From the NCBI GenBank assembly GCA_023229175.1, contig JALNZV010000013.1, forward strand, positions 1 to 60,553: 60,553 bases of DNA, written 5' to 3'. Below the pieces are notes generated by a model. It was not told where the DNA came from and ran no database searches. It saw only the letters and a list, made by a program, of their open reading frames with translations. The first letter of the stretch is position 1. Each line of letters starts with the position of its first letter. This document shows, piece after piece, positions 32,956 through 42,182 of the stretch. The stretch comes from Tissierellaceae bacterium (GTDB lineage Bacteria; Bacillota; Clostridia; Tissierellales; Tissierellaceae). Both the position numbers and the translations under genes were made by a program.

Positions 32956-33002
32956 ATACTAGCAGCTGACTATGTCAGCCATTATCTTCGCTAGTATTTT
33001 TG
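32956..33002 (+). terminator. Terminator after tupC
   Basis: ATACTAGC (32956-32963) pairs with GCTAGTAT (32990-32997), enclosing a second stem (32965-32970 with 32974-32979), and is followed by T5. Confidence 0.75.
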
Positions 33003-33132
33003 AGAATGCAGTCAGTTTCATAGTTACAGAATTTTGTATTTTAATAAACTGTAGAACTTTATATATAAGCCTATGAATTATTTTTTTGTAAAGTGAATAG
33101 ATATAAACATGGCATATATATGGAGGAATAAG

Positions 33133-34083
33133 ATGGTACAGTTAATATTTGGAATAATCGGTGGAACTACCCTTTTATTGTATGGCATCGACATGATGAG
33201 CAGCTGTTTGGAAAAGGCTTTTGGCAAATATTTAAAAAAACTTCTGAAAGTATTTACAGGTAACGTGTACTCTGCATTTTTAGTAGGGTTATTAGTCACA
33301 TCTGTGGTTCAAAGTAGTACTGCAGTTACTGTCCTTACAGTGAGCCTTGTAAATACGGGAATTATGGAGTTGAAACAGGCCCTAGGGGTTATTTACGGGG
33401 CAAATATAGGTACCACCATGACAGCACAGTTAATGGCACTAGGCTTTAGATTTAAATTAACGGATATATCTCTGCCGATTTTAGGTTTAGGTTTTTTTAT
33501 AAGTTCCATAGGTAAGAACAAAAAATCAAAATATTTAGGCCAATCTTTAATGGGTTTTGGCCTGTTGTTTTTAGGCCTTAGAATACTAAATGAGGGAATT
33601 CCCTATGTACAAAGGTCACCACTACTTAGGTCCTTTTTTACAGACCATGGCTCAAATCCCATAATAGGCATACTTTTAGGGGCGTTTACCACGGCTTTAG
33701 TCCACAGTAGTAGTGCAACTGTGGGCATATTAATCGTCTTGGGGCAGAGTCAATTAATTAGTCTGCAAACTGCCATTTATATAATACTTGGGGACAACAT
33801 CGGTACATCTATAACTGCTCATTTGTCCAGTATAAATGGAAATATAAACGGTAGGAGAACTGCTTGGGCCCATTCATTTTACAATATATTTGGTGCAATC
33901 ATAGTTTTATTTTTTATGCCCCAGTTTTCTAGAATAGTAATTAAAATAACGGAATATCTTCAGGGAAAAGGCGATATATCGTCATACATAGCCAACTCCC
34001 ACACCATATTTAATCTGACAAACGCTTTGATTTTTTTGCCCATAACAAAACACTACGAAAGATTTTTAAAATGGCTTATATAG
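33133..34083 (+). CDS. Na/Pi cotransporter family protein without PhoU domain
   Basis: This 316-residue membrane protein has about eight segments and the two Na/Pi repeats with the Q-S-S-T/S-A motif: S-V-V-Q-S-S-T-A-V-T in the first half and L-V-H-S-S-S-A-T-V-G in the second, plus G-A-N-I-G-T-T and G-D-N-I-G-T-S. Many bacterial members have a C-terminal PhoU-like domain; this one ends soon after the last segment, so it is a short form. The usual substrate is phosphate with sodium, but its place just before moeA suggests an oxyanion link (tungstate or molybdate) as one possibility. ATG 33133 follows TGGAGGAATAAG; the ATG at 33109 lies upstream of that site. Confidence 0.82.
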   Translation: MVQLIFGIIGGTTLLLYGIDMMSSCLEKAFGKYLKKLLKVFTGNVYSAFLVGLLVTSVVQSSTAVTVLTVSLVNTGIMELKQALGVIYGANIGTTMTAQLMALGFRFKLTDISLPILGLGFFISSIGKNKKSKYLGQSLMGFGLLFLGLRILNEGIPYVQRSPLLRSFFTDHGSNPIIGILLGAFTTALVHSSSATVGILIVLGQSQLISLQTAIYIILGDNIGTSITAHLSSINGNINGRRTAWAHSFYNIFGAIIVLFFMPQFSRIVIKITEYLQGKGDISSYIANSHTIFNLTNALIFLPITKHYERFLKWLI

Positions 34084-34109
34084 TACATAAAAAGAAAGGT
34101 GGTAGACAT

Positions 34110-35336
34110 ATGGAGTTTTTTAAGGTGGTATCCGTAGAGGAGGGGAAAAGACTTCTCTTGGAAAACTTTAAGGATTATGAATTTCAATTGGAAGATGTAA
34201 ATATATTAGAATCCCATGGCAGGGTTCTAGGTGAAGACATACTTTCAGATGTGGATGTGCCTGAGTTTAATAGGTCCTCCGTCGATGGCTACGCCATTAA
34301 GGCATCTGATAGCTATGGCGCCAGCGATGGCATTCCATCTATTTTAAATATCATAGGGGAAGTAAAGATGGGCGAGGAGACTAATCTAAAAATCAGCTCA
34401 GGACAGGCCGTTTACGTACCTACAGGTGGCATGATACCAGAAGGTGCCGATGGTATGGTAATGATAGAGCATACTGAAAAGATGGATGAAAATACATTGT
34501 TAATAAACAGACCTATTTCCCAAGGGGAAGAGATGATATTCAAAGGAGATGACATAAAAAAAGATACAATAGTATTAGAAAATGGCAGAAAAATCACCCC
34601 AGAAGTCATGGGGGTTTTGTCAGCACTAGGCATAGGACATGTAAAAGTGTATCAAAAGCCCAGGTTCTATATAATATCCACAGGGGATGAAATAATAGAT
34701 ATAGACGAAAAATTGACCATGGGAAAAATAAGAGACATCAACGCCTATAGTTTATATGGCCTAATCGAAAACTTGGGCGGGGAGGTTGTAGGAAAGTCCA
34801 TAGTCAGAGACGATTATAATTTGCTTAGGGATGAGGTGGACAAGGCCCTTAACTCAGCAGATATTGTCCTTCTTTCCGGGGGCAGCTCTGTAGGTACCAG
34901 GGATTATACCTACAAGGTAATAGATTCATTTAAGGGCAAAGGAGTATTTGTCCATGGAGTGTCTATCAAGCCGGGAAAACCTACCATAATGGGGGAGGGC
35001 AAAGGCAAGCTCATATTTGGACTTCCAGGTCATCCCGTATCTTCCATAGTGGTGTTTAAGGCTTTTCTAGAATATTTTATTGCCAAGAAGTTAAATATAG
35101 ATACTGTTACCCCAAAGATAGATGCCATAATGGACTTTAATTTTCCTTCATCTCCCGGGAAGGTCACATATCAAACTGTAGACTTAGTTGAGAGGGATGG
35201 AGAATTTTATGCTGTCCCTACCTTTGGAAAATCGGGAATGATTACGTTGTTGTCGGACTCACAGGGATATATTGTCATTCAGGCCCATGAGGAGGGCATA
35301 TACAAAGGGGAGAAAAGGGAAGTATACTTACTGTAA
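34110..35336 (+). CDS. moeA: Molybdopterin molybdenumtransferase MoeA
   Basis: This 408-residue enzyme inserts Mo or W into adenylated molybdopterin. Typical parts are V-P-E-F-N-R-S-S-V-D-G-Y-A in the N-terminal domain, V-Y-V-P-T-G-G-M-I-P-E-G-A-D, the MoCF-fold core I-S-T-G-D-E-I and L-S-G-G-S-S-V-G-T-R-D-Y, and P-G-K-P-T-I near residue 289. It starts 26 bases after the Na/Pi gene with its own site (AAAGGTGG). A second, fused MoeA follows 22 bases on, so two insertases act here, perhaps one for each metal. Confidence 0.94.
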   Translation: MEFFKVVSVEEGKRLLLENFKDYEFQLEDVNILESHGRVLGEDILSDVDVPEFNRSSVDGYAIKASDSYGASDGIPSILNIIGEVKMGEETNLKISSGQAVYVPTGGMIPEGADGMVMIEHTEKMDENTLLINRPISQGEEMIFKGDDIKKDTIVLENGRKITPEVMGVLSALGIGHVKVYQKPRFYIISTGDEIIDIDEKLTMGKIRDINAYSLYGLIENLGGEVVGKSIVRDDYNLLRDEVDKALNSADIVLLSGGSSVGTRDYTYKVIDSFKGKGVFVHGVSIKPGKPTIMGEGKGKLIFGLPGHPVSSIVVFKAFLEYFIAKKLNIDTVTPKIDAIMDFNFPSSPGKVTYQTVDLVERDGEFYAVPTFGKSGMITLLSDSQGYIVIQAHEEGIYKGEKREVYLL

Positions 35337-35358
35337 AATTAGGAAAAGAGGAGATAAA

Positions 35359-37245
35359 ATGGATAGAAGCATTTATATAGATAATATAGATATCGACTTG
35401 GCAAAGAAAAGATACTTGGAAGAGCTAAATATAACACCTCAATACGAGGAAATTAGTGTCAGAGATTCACTGGATAGAATAACATTTGAGGCCATTATGG
35501 CTAGGACTTCCTCGCCAAATTACAACGCTGCCGCCATGGATGGCATATGTGTCAAGGCCTCCGATACCTATGGAGCTACGGAAACAAATCCCAAGATATT
35601 GGAGATAGATAAAGACTTTAGATATATTAACACAGGAAACCAAATCATGGATCCCTTTGACGCTGTAATTATGATAGAAGAAGTGATAAATCTAGAGGAA
35701 GGAAAGGTTAAAATACTTCAAGCAGCATACCCTTGGCAGGACGTGAGGCAAATTGGGGAAGACATAGTCGCCACGGAGATGATAATACCTTCGAGGCATA
35801 AAATTAGGCCCATGGATATCGGTGCTCTAATATCTGGAGGAATAGAGACATTAAAGGTGTATAAAAGGCCTAAAATAGGAATATTGCCTACGGGCTCTGA
35901 GATAATAGAGGAGTTTAAAGATTTAGAAGATGGAAAAATCATAGATTCAAACTCTCGGGTCTTTGAAGCTGCAGTAATTAAAAATGGAGGAATACCCAAT
36001 AGGTATCCGCCTCACAAAGACGACCGTGAAGTTTTAAAGGCAGCCATACTAAAGGGAGTAGAAGAAAACGACATGCTCCTAATAAATGCAGGTTCCTCCG
36101 CTGGGACGGCAGACTATACCGTGAAGCTAATTAGGGAATTGGGGGAAGTTGTCATCCATGGAGTTGCCATGAAGCCTGGGAAACCGACGATTTTGGGAAT
36201 GATTGATCACAAACCAGTTATCGGAATACCTGGATTTCCCGTTTCTGCATTTTTAGTTTTCGATATATTCGTTGTTCCCCTTATTAATCAATTTACTGGA
36301 CTAAAAGACAATGAACCTGAAATAGTACAGGCTACCATATCTAAGAGGGTAGTATCTTCGCTAAAAAACAGGGAATTTATAAGGGTAAACTTAGGATATG
36401 TAAACAATAAATTAGTTGCAACCCCGTTATCCAGTGGTGCAGGTGTCACCATGAGCCTCGTAAAGGCCGACGGCATAGGTATAATACCTCAGAATGTAGA
36501 AGGCATAGATGCTGGAGATACCTTAGATGTGGAGCTGATGAAGCCCTTATCCAATATAAAAAGGACTTTAGTGTCCATTGGCAGCCATGATTTAATAATG
36601 GATATCTTAGGAGATATGATGGAATTAAGTTCAGGTCATGTAGGGAGCATGGGAGGCATATTGGCCATGAAAAGAGGAGAATGTCATATGGCACCGATAC
36701 ATCTTTTGGACGAAGATTCTGGACAGTACAATATATCCTATGGGAAAAGGTACTTTATTGACAAAAAAATGGCACTTATTAAGGGCGTAAAGAGACAGCA
36801 AGGATTTATAGTACAAAAAGGAAATCCTAAGGGTATAAAGGATTTTAAGGATTTAATAGGTCAGGATATAGTCTATGTCAATAGACAAAGAGGTGCCGGT
36901 ACCAGAATATTACTGGATTACCATCTTAAAGTCGACGGCATCAATTCGGAAGATATTCAAGGGTATAGCAGGGAATTGTCGACCCATATGGCCGTGGCTA
37001 CGGCAGTAAAGACTGGTACAGCTACTACTGGTCTTGGGATTTACTCTGCTGCCAAAGCCCTGGATTTGGACTTTGTGGACATTACCTTTGAAGACTACGA
37101 CTTTTTAGTGCCTTTTGTATCTTTAGAAGACGACAAGATACAGGAATTCATTAGAATTTTAAAATCCCAGGAATTTCAAAAAAGGGTGGAAGCCCTTGGA
37201 GGATATAGATTTGAAAATACTGGAGAAATTGTTGTCATCGAATAA
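35359..37245 (+). CDS. MoeA fused to a periplasmic-binding-like (LysR substrate-type) domain
   Basis: The 628-residue protein has a full MoeA part (about 1-405; P-N-Y-N-A-A-A-M-D-G, L-P-T-G-S-E-I, N-A-G-S-S-A-G-T-A-D-Y, P-G-K-P-T-I) followed by a soluble PBP-like domain (about 405-628; I-G-S-H-D-L-I-M-D, R-G-A-G-T-R-I-L-L-D-Y, G-L-G-I-Y-S-A-A). It has no signal peptide and is cytosolic. This fusion is known in anaerobes and archaea, and the binding domain is thought to hold an oxyanion or a related ligand, giving local metal supply or sensing. It directly follows moeA. ATG 35359 follows AAGAGGAGATAAA; the longer frame from 35272 overlaps moeA. Confidence 0.92.
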   Translation: MDRSIYIDNIDIDLAKKRYLEELNITPQYEEISVRDSLDRITFEAIMARTSSPNYNAAAMDGICVKASDTYGATETNPKILEIDKDFRYINTGNQIMDPFDAVIMIEEVINLEEGKVKILQAAYPWQDVRQIGEDIVATEMIIPSRHKIRPMDIGALISGGIETLKVYKRPKIGILPTGSEIIEEFKDLEDGKIIDSNSRVFEAAVIKNGGIPNRYPPHKDDREVLKAAILKGVEENDMLLINAGSSAGTADYTVKLIRELGEVVIHGVAMKPGKPTILGMIDHKPVIGIPGFPVSAFLVFDIFVVPLINQFTGLKDNEPEIVQATISKRVVSSLKNREFIRVNLGYVNNKLVATPLSSGAGVTMSLVKADGIGIIPQNVEGIDAGDTLDVELMKPLSNIKRTLVSIGSHDLIMDILGDMMELSSGHVGSMGGILAMKRGECHMAPIHLLDEDSGQYNISYGKRYFIDKKMALIKGVKRQQGFIVQKGNPKGIKDFKDLIGQDIVYVNRQRGAGTRILLDYHLKVDGINSEDIQGYSRELSTHMAVATAVKTGTATTGLGIYSAAKALDLDFVDITFEDYDFLVPFVSLEDDKIQEFIRILKSQEFQKRVEALGGYRFENTGEIVVIE

Positions 37246-37338
37246 AAAATATTTTATATGACTGAATTAGGGTGTAAAAAATTTAACTATTATGGTAATA
37301 TATAAGAAGAGAGTAAAATTTTATAAGGAGGAGTAAAA

Positions 37339-38457
37339 ATGATTATAGGAGTACCAAAGGAGATTAAAGAACAAGAAAACCGAGTAGCTTTAACGCCAGC
37401 AGGTGTTGACGCTTTCGTAAGAGCAGGACATAAGGTACTAGTAGAAGCAGGTGCTGGTGCAGGCGCAAGCTTTACAGATGATGAGTACAAGGAATTGGGA
37501 GCAGAGATTTTACAAGAGGCATCTAAGGTTTGGGAACAAGCCGATATGATTTTAAAGGTAAAGGAACCCCTTACATCTGAGTACAAATACTTTAGAGAAG
37601 ATTTAATAATATTTACCTACCTACATCTTGCAGCAGAAGAAGAATTGACAAAGGCCTTAATAGATACTAAGACAGTTGCCATAGCATATGAAACAGTTCA
37701 AAATCCAGATAGATCCTTACCGCTGTTGACACCAATGAGTGAAGTAGCAGGCCGTATGGCAGTACAACAAGGATCCATTTATTTGGAAAAAACTAGAGGC
37801 GGCAAAGGTTTGCTAGTGGATGGTGTACCAGGAGTCAGCCCAGCTCATATCGTAGTAGTAGGTGCTGGTATCGTAGGTACAGGTGCAATTAGAAGAGCTG
37901 TTGGCCTAGGTGCTAGGGTCACAGTACTAGACGTAAATGTAGACAGATTAAGGTATCTTGGAGAAGTATTTATGGGTAAACTAGAAACACTTTACTCCAA
38001 CAACTACAACTTAACTCAAGCAGTAAAATCAGCAGACTTAGTAGTAGGTGCTGTATTGATACCAGGATCCAAAGCTCCAAAGCTAGTTACAGAAGAAATG
38101 GTAGCACAAATGGAGCCAGGTAGTGTTATAGTTGACGTTGCCATCGACCAAGGCGGTTGTGTACAAACTATGAAACCAACTACTCATACAGATCCAATAT
38201 TTAGATTACACGACGTAATCCACTATGGCGTTACAAATATTCCAGGAGCAGTACCAAGGACATCAACATTAGCATTGACTAATGTAACATTGGGATACGC
38301 TTTAAGAATAGCTAACAAGGGCTGGAAAAAGGCATTGGCAGATGAAGAACCACTAAGGAAGGGCGCCAACGTATTAGAAGGCAAAGTGGTTTACAAGGCT
38401 GTAGCAGATACATTTGGATTACCATATACACCAGTAGAAGAAGCTCTAGGTCTATAG
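37339..38457 (+). CDS. ald: Alanine dehydrogenase
   Basis: This 372-residue enzyme interconverts L-alanine and pyruvate with NAD and ammonia. It starts M-I-I-G-V-P-K-E-I-K with the pyruvate-binding arginine in N-R-V-A-L-T-P, and contains the lysine and histidine of K-V-K-E-P and Y-L-H-L-A, the NAD fold V-G-A-G-I-V-G-T-G-A-I-R-R-A, and the D-Q-G-G-C catalytic region near residue 270. The length equals the family's usual size. The ribosome binding site AAGGAGGAG is strong and codon use looks like that of a well-expressed gene. It is useful for amino-acid fermentation. Single-gene unit. Confidence 0.97.
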   Translation: MIIGVPKEIKEQENRVALTPAGVDAFVRAGHKVLVEAGAGAGASFTDDEYKELGAEILQEASKVWEQADMILKVKEPLTSEYKYFREDLIIFTYLHLAAEEELTKALIDTKTVAIAYETVQNPDRSLPLLTPMSEVAGRMAVQQGSIYLEKTRGGKGLLVDGVPGVSPAHIVVVGAGIVGTGAIRRAVGLGARVTVLDVNVDRLRYLGEVFMGKLETLYSNNYNLTQAVKSADLVVGAVLIPGSKAPKLVTEEMVAQMEPGSVIVDVAIDQGGCVQTMKPTTHTDPIFRLHDVIHYGVTNIPGAVPRTSTLALTNVTLGYALRIANKGWKKALADEEPLRKGANVLEGKVVYKAVADTFGLPYTPVEEALGL

Positions 38458-38502
38458 ACTAAACTAAGAAATATAATATAAAATGCAATAAATAAATTGT
38501 AG

Positions 38503-38547
38503 AATGGCACAATAGCTTCCATATATGGGAGTATTGATTGTGCCATT
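38503..38547 (+). terminator. Hairpin between ald and lrgA
   Basis: AATGGCACAAT (38503-38513) pairs with ATTGTGCCATT (38537-38547), with an inner stem (38516-38520 with 38527-38531). It is followed by TCTATATAA. It probably ends the ald message or controls read-through into lrgA. Confidence 0.7.
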
Positions 38548-38572
38548 TCTATATAATCAGGAGGGTGGTTTA

Positions 38573-38929
38573 ATGAGGGTTTTTAAGGAATTAGCCATTA
38601 TAGTGGGCATATTATTATTTTCCTATGTCATACAGCAGTTGACGAAAATGCCAGTACCAGCCCCAGTATTGGGCATGATTATATTGCTATTGTCTCTATT
38701 ATTGGGCGTAGTAAAGCTTGAAGATATAGAATTAGTATCTAGGTTCTTTTTAGACCATTTGACATTTTTATTTGTCCCTAGTGGAGTGGGACTTATGGTG
38801 GTTTGGGGGATTATAAAGGATCAATGGATTATTATTTTTCTAATATCCCTCCTTACTACCATATTAGCCATGGGAATTACAGGCATAACTGTGCAATTGA
38901 TAAAGGGGAATAAGGGGGGAGACAAATGA
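38573..38929 (+). CDS. lrgA: CidA/LrgA family holin-like protein
   Basis: This 118-residue protein has four membrane segments and the family motif P-A-P-V-L-G-M-I, plus F-V-P-S-G-V-G. CidA/LrgA proteins are holin-like and, with LrgB, affect murein hydrolase activity or carry pyruvate and related acids. The ATG at 38573 follows AGGAGGGTGGTTTA; the frame start at 38525 lies within the hairpin upstream. Its stop overlaps the lrgB start (ATGA). The neighbouring alanine dehydrogenase makes pyruvate, which fits a pyruvate-transport role. Confidence 0.88.
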   Translation: MRVFKELAIIVGILLFSYVIQQLTKMPVPAPVLGMIILLLSLLLGVVKLEDIELVSRFFLDHLTFLFVPSGVGLMVVWGIIKDQWIIIFLISLLTTILAMGITGITVQLIKGNKGGDK

Positions 38930-39621
38930 CAAATTATTTGGATACGCCCTTATTTGGGATATTTTTATCTTTAATTGCCTTTCAAATAGGTATGTATGTA
39001 AATAAAAGAACTAAGATGGCTATATTTAGCCCTTTAGTAATTGCCCTGATTATAGTTATTTCTACCCTCAATTTTTTCCACATCGATTATGAAATATTTA
39101 ATAAAGGTGGAAGTATAATTACATTTTTCCTAGGGCCAGCTACGGTAATTCTGGCAGTTCCCCTTTATAAGCAGATAAATAGATTAAAAGATAGTGCAGT
39201 TCCAATTTTAATCGGCATAATTGTAGGGAGTTCATTCTCCATAATTAGTGTAATAGTTCTAGGGAAAATGTTTGGATTGACAGAAGTAGTCATCAAATCT
39301 CTGGTACCAAAGGCCACAACTACGGCCATATCCCAGGAATTATCGGCCCAAATAGGCGGTATACCTGCCATTACCATAGCAGGAACCATGGTCAACGGAA
39401 TTTTTGGAAACTTAATGGGAGTATATATTATGAAATTCTTCAAGATAAAAGACAAAGAGGCAGTAGGAGTGGCTCTAGGAACCACATCCCATGCCGTAGG
39501 TACGGCCAAGGCAATGGAATTAGGCGAAGTACAAGGTGGGATGAGCTCTTTATCCATTAGTATAGCTGGCATTGTAACTGTATTTTTAGCACCAATATTG
39601 ATTAAGCTTTTGATGGGGTAA
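38926..39621 (+). CDS. lrgB: CidB/LrgB family protein
   Basis: This 231-residue membrane protein has about six to eight segments and the family's conserved regions F-F-L-G-P-A-T-V-I-L-A-V-P-L-Y, P-K-A-T-T-T-A-I, and G-T-T-S-H-A-V-G-T-A-K-A. It is the partner of LrgA and is translationally coupled to it by a 4-base overlap. The pair is linked to cell lysis control in staphylococci and to pyruvate uptake in Bacillus (PftAB). Confidence 0.92.
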   Translation: MTNYLDTPLFGIFLSLIAFQIGMYVNKRTKMAIFSPLVIALIIVISTLNFFHIDYEIFNKGGSIITFFLGPATVILAVPLYKQINRLKDSAVPILIGIIVGSSFSIISVIVLGKMFGLTEVVIKSLVPKATTTAISQELSAQIGGIPAITIAGTMVNGIFGNLMGVYIMKFFKIKDKEAVGVALGTTSHAVGTAKAMELGEVQGGMSSLSISIAGIVTVFLAPILIKLLMG

Positions 39622-39640
39622 ATAATATGGCCTTAAAATT

Positions 39641-39679
39641 AAAAGAGAGATAAATTTTATTTTTTATTATCTCTCTTTT
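39641..39679. terminator. Bidirectional terminator
   Basis: AAAAGAGAGATAA (39641-39653) pairs with TTATCTCTCTTTT (39667-39679) around a T-rich loop. It separates lrgB from the convergent chemoreceptor fragment. Confidence 0.85.
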
Positions 39680-39779
39680 ATAGATATAATCATATTGTAT
39701 TCATATGTTTTTAAATCTTTCCACGAAGCATACATTTAAACGCCTATTATTAAAGATGTTTTTTACACTTGTTTCAGTT

Positions 39780-40889
39780 CTATATTTGGAACTCTTCAAC
39801 ATGGATATTTAGTTCATATGCAATCTTTCCTAGAGCTTCGCTTAATGAGGCTATTTCCTCTAGTGCAGCAGTTTGTTCTTCAACTGAAGCCGAGGCTTCT
39901 TCTGTTCCTGCAGCATTTTCCTCAGAAATAGCAGATAGGTTTTCCATTACTTTGATAACTTCTTCTTTTTTCTCTACCATTTTTAAACTAGATTTGTTTA
40001 CTTCATTTATTATTCCCTTCATTTGTTCTATAGATTCTGCAATTCCATCAAATTTAATACTTGTCATATCTACGCTACTGGATTGGGATTTATTAATACC
40101 CTCTAACCTGTTCATAGTTTCTACTGCAGTAGAAGTCTTTTTACTTAATTCACTAACCACTTCACTTATTTCAGTGGTAAATGCATTTGATTGTTCTGCC
40201 AACTTTCTAATTTCATCAGCCACTACAGCAAAACCTCTTCCAGATTCCCCAGCTCTTGCGGCCTCAATAGCAGCATTAAGTGCCAACAGATTTGTCTGAT
40301 CTGCAATACTTTTTATCATTTCACTAGCATTTGTGATTTTAATGGAACTTTCATTGGTATCCATAATAACTAATTGGACTTCTTTGGTAAACTTACTGTT
40401 TTCGCTAGTTCTTTCTACAAGCTCTTTTAATATATCTAATCCCTCATCTTTTAATAATTGAACTTTTTCAGCAGATTGATTTAGAATATTTACATGGTTT
40501 TCATTTTCTAAGGCAATGGTTCCTAAATCTGAAACTGATACTACGCCATTTTCAGTATCTTTTGCCTGCTCTGTAGCACCGCCCGCAATTTCTTCTACTG
40601 CTCTAGCAATTTCATCAGCAGTAGCAGCTGATTGATTAGTTATGGCAGTTAGTTCATCTGATGATGAAGCCAATTGAGTAGAGGTGGAGATTAGGTTTTT
40701 AAGTATATTTCTTACTGAAACCTGCATACTGTATATAGACTCAGATATTTCCCCAAATTCATCATTTTTGTTTTTAAGTCCTTCTGGGATATCTTTGGAA
40801 AAATCCCCTTTTGCCATATAACCTACTCTTTCTTTCAGCTCTCTGATAATTTTAACTGCATAATTTGATATAATATATAAATATGAGCA
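39780..40889 (-). pseudogene. Chemoreceptor lacking its sensor domain
   Basis: The open frame begins right after an in-frame TGA at 40890-40892 and reads about 370 residues. Its first part looks like the end of a membrane segment (Y-L-Y-I-I-S-N-Y-A-V-K-I-I-R-E-L) leading into a HAMP domain, followed by a complete methyl-accepting signalling region with the tip T-N-L-L-A-L-N-A-A-I-E-A-A-R-A-G-E-S-G-R-G-F. The ligand-binding domain and the first membrane segment are missing. The first ATG (40817) lies inside the HAMP region and has no strong ribosome binding site. Either it is a decayed receptor or it is a soluble chemoreceptor made from that ATG. A cheW gene on the same strand lies just upstream. 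Confidence 0.75.
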
Positions 40890-40995
40890 TCAAATTAGGA
40901 TTAAATTATATATTACTTCTTTTCGCTTTCCTATTTGTTATATTTATTGCGTAGTGCAAATAAATCCTTGACTTCTGACCTTTTGTATTATTTCA

Positions 40996-41457
40996 TTATA
41001 CTTCAATCTTTAATAACTCTTCCTTTTCGGTTATGTCGAATGTTCTTTCTAAATCTAAAATTAGAATTAGCTCATCTTCTAATTTACCAACGCCTACGAT
41101 AAAGTCTTTTATTACTTTTGATATAATAGCAGGCGGTTTATCCACTTGATTTTCACTTAAGGTGATGACACTGGATGCATCATCTATTATAAACCCAACT
41201 TGCTTGTCTCTTATATTTATAATAATGATTCTCTTTTCTTTTTTGTCCTCGAGTTTACTATCACCGTCTAGATTGAATCGTTTTTTAAGGTCTATAATGG
41301 GGGTTACTGTACCTCTGATATTAATCAGCCCTGCTATGAAATCCAATGTATTGGGGATTTCAGTAAACTCTGTAAAGTTTGTTATCTCCCTAACATTTTT
41401 TATATCTATACCGTATTCTTTGTTATTTAGCTTAAAGGTAACATATTGCTTATCCAC
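40996..41457 (-). CDS. cheW: CheW chemotaxis coupling protein
   Basis: This 153-residue CheW joins chemoreceptors to the kinase CheA. The typical order is Y-V-T-F-K-L-N-N-K-E-Y-G-I, I-P-N-T-L-D-F-I-A-G-L-I-N-I-R-G-T-V-T-P-I-I-D-L, and V-G-F-I-I-D-D-A-S-S-V. It is similar along its whole length to the second CheW at 56595-57047 (both have R-G-T-x-T-P-I-I-D-L-K-K-R-F-N), so the two are recent paralogues. It lies between two broken chemoreceptor genes on the same strand, and its start has an AGGAGGAG site. CheW itself looks intact. Confidence 0.92.
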   Translation of the reverse strand: MDKQYVTFKLNNKEYGIDIKNVREITNFTEFTEIPNTLDFIAGLINIRGTVTPIIDLKKRFNLDGDSKLEDKKEKRIIIINIRDKQVGFIIDDASSVITLSENQVDKPPAIISKVIKDFIVGVGKLEDELILILDLERTFDITEKEELLKIEV

Positions 41458-41484
41458 AAAACTCCTCCTCTGTTTTTTATGTTA

Positions 41485-41889
41485 TTATACTTTGAATTGA
41501 CTGATTAGTTTTATTAATTCTTCTGACATGTTCTTAAGGTTGTTAGAGGAATTATTTATATCATTTATTGAATTTGTTGTCGATTCTGTTCCCTTAGCAA
41601 CTTCTCCAACTCCCTCTGCACTCTGCTGAATTGTAATGGCTACTTCGTTAATAGATGTTGTTACTTCATTTACCACCTTTAATACCTCATTTCCCATCTT
41701 TTCTGACTCATCTGTTAAAGTATAAAAAGTACTTGCATCTTTCCTGTATTCTTTAGCTGTATCGAGGAATGTATTGTAATCATTATTAATATCTATAGAG
41801 ATAAATTCAAGAATTCTATTAATATCCGAGACCAGTTCTTTTATACTATCCTGAACTTGGATTGTTTGTTCTTGGATTTTATCTACTTT
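41485..41889 (-). pseudogene. C-terminal remnant of a second chemoreceptor
   Basis: An open frame of 134 codons runs from just after a TAA at 41890-41892 to the TAA at 41485. It reads K-V-D-K-I-Q-E-Q-T-I-Q-V-Q-D-S-I-K-E-L-V and ends in the helical methyl-accepting tail E-L-I-K-L-I-S-Q-F-K-V, which belongs to the last part of a clostridial chemoreceptor. The hairpin tip, HAMP, membrane and sensor parts are absent. An ATG at 41697 would give only 70 residues. It is a decayed gene, 28 bases before cheW, and once probably headed a receptor-cheW pair like the one at 54884-57047. Confidence 0.75.
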
Positions 41890-42182
41890 TTAATAATATC
41901 ATATACTTATATGGGATAAAACAAAAAGTATGGGAAAAACAGTTTATCAGGGGACTTTTTTTCGACATTTTTAAAATAATTAATCATAATGTAAAAAAGC
42001 GTGTTACATACTGTAAATTTAGCACAGTTATATCATTTTTGTATTGAATATGATATTCTATTTTTAAAGAAATGTTTTCATTTGCTATGCAATGAATACC
42101 TTGAGCGAGGTAATTGTAATTGGTATGGAAACAGCTAAATTACAACTGGATTATGGATAAACTAGGAAGAAAAGGTGGTCTT
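41890..42182. other. Non-coding stretch, AT-rich
   Basis: The 293 bases between the chemoreceptor remnant and the EamA gene carry no convincing gene on either strand and no hairpin of note. It should contain the promoter of the EamA gene, but I cannot name clear hexamers. It may be the site where the missing chemoreceptor front was lost. Confidence 0.5.

Noticed and set aside
39769..40299. 176-codon plus-strand frame opposite the chemoreceptor
   Set aside because: Serine- and phenylalanine-rich antisense of a coiled-coil gene; no ribosome binding site; typical shadow.
40883..40954. A plus-strand 23-codon frame that reads like the first membrane segment of a chemoreceptor (M-S-I-K-L-G-L-N-Y-I-L-L-L)
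   Set aside because: It has no ribosome binding site and the DNA is so AT-rich that both strands read as hydrophobic. I noted it as a possible sign of inversion but cannot support it as a feature.
41862..42047. 61-codon plus-strand frame in the gap before the EamA gene
   Set aside because: AT-rich translation with no ribosome binding site and no likeness to any family; it overlaps the chemoreceptor remnant.
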